From Flavobacteriales bacterium (GTDB lineage: Bacteria > Bacteroidota > Bacteroidia > Flavobacteriales_E > Vicingaceae), in NCBI GenBank assembly GCA_002402165.1, contig NVVI01000024.1, positions 475-5,797 on the forward strand: a stretch of DNA of 5,323 nt. The letters are read 5' to 3'. Made by a program: the position numbers and the translations under genes. The number at the start of each line of letters is the position of its first letter. Position 1 is the first letter of the stretch. This document shows positions 5,127-5,323 of this stretch, one piece after another. Under the pieces are notes generated by a model, which searched no databases, had not been told where the DNA came from, and was given only the letters and a program-made list of their open reading frames with translations.

Positions 5127-5323
5127 TTAAAATGACTGCTTTTTATTTGTAAAAGGTAAAACAAAAAGAGAAATAAGCCCTGCAAGTATCGTAAACAAAG
5201 TAAGTGCTGACCATGCCAACATACTAAAAGATCCGGCATTCTCTATAAAATATAATTCGCCTAAAACAGTTGCTACCATAAAAGGGTAAAGCCCTAAACC
5301 ACCTGGGGATGCTGAAATAGCAA
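5127..5323 (-). CDS. 3'-partial membrane protein, flippase-like / LPG-synthase transmembrane family
   Basis: Only the last 64 residues are in the window; the gene enters from the right edge and stops at TAA (5129-5127 on the minus strand). It is too fragmentary for a family search by eye, but two features stand out. S-P-G-G-L-G (residues 5-10 of the fragment) matches the conserved PGGLG loop of the lysylphosphatidylglycerol-synthase TM / UPF0104 flippase-like family. A long hydrophobic helix follows at about residues 34-57, ending in a short Lys-rich cytoplasmic-looking tail (N-K-K-Q-S-F). Members are multi-span inner-membrane proteins, often encoded near envelope lipid or polysaccharide genes; substrate is usually unknown. 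The 3-nt gap to the heptose adenylyltransferase gene suggests co-transcription. This arrangement looks like conserved chromosome rather than mobile cargo. Confidence 0.65.
   Translation of the reverse strand, partial: AISASPGGLGLYPFMVATVLGELYFIENAGSFSMLAWSALTLFTILAGLISLFVLPFTNKKQSF

Overview
The window looks like a Bacteroidota chromosome, most likely a flavobacterium-like lineage. The DNA is AT-rich, start codons lack Shine-Dalgarno sequences, two operons carry the Bacteroidota -7 promoter element TAnnTTTG just before the start codon, and the proteins have a Bacteroidota flavour. The organism assignment is inference; no marker gene is present.

Layout from left to right. (1) Positions 1-800 hold the 3' part of a gene for a two-domain protein of unknown function with a lipocalin-like C-terminal domain. 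(2) Positions 849-1639 hold a two-gene toxin-antitoxin operon: an unclassified acidic helical protein (presumed antitoxin), then a PemK/MazF-type toxin whose start codon overlaps the antitoxin stop. (3) Eleven bases after the toxin stop begins a 193-bp structured repeat (1651-1843). (4) Positions 1949-4212 hold a tightly coupled three-gene restriction-modification operon: a HTH regulator, a HaeIII-like C5-cytosine methyltransferase and an NgoPII-like restriction endonuclease, joined by two ATGA overlaps and driven by a well-formed promoter with operator-like palindromes. (5) A second copy of the 193-bp repeat (4319-4511, about 89% identical, same orientation) follows, then a probable bidirectional terminator. 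(6) On the minus strand are two core-genome-like envelope genes: the end of a flippase-like / LPG-synthase-TM membrane protein and a RfaE2-type heptose-phosphate adenylyltransferase.

The most interesting reading is that the restriction-modification operon is a mobile gene cassette of an integron-like system. Each repeat has attC architecture: an outer AAC...GTT pair (R''/R'), an inner GGCTAA...TTAGCC pair (L''/L'), and a long imperfectly self-complementary interior. The left end of copy 2 (ATGGTAAC) is the exact reverse complement of the right end of copy 1 (GTTACCAT), although neither copy's own two ends match well. That pattern is expected if a circular cassette carrying one attC inserted by G^TT recombination; the predicted cassette is 1839-4506. 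The site is longer than usual attC sites, the core boxes match the consensus poorly, and no integrase is visible, so this remains a hypothesis with clear tests.

Together, the toxin-antitoxin and restriction-modification operons are two adjacent addiction-type modules, each ending just before an attC-like element, inserted beside conserved envelope genes.
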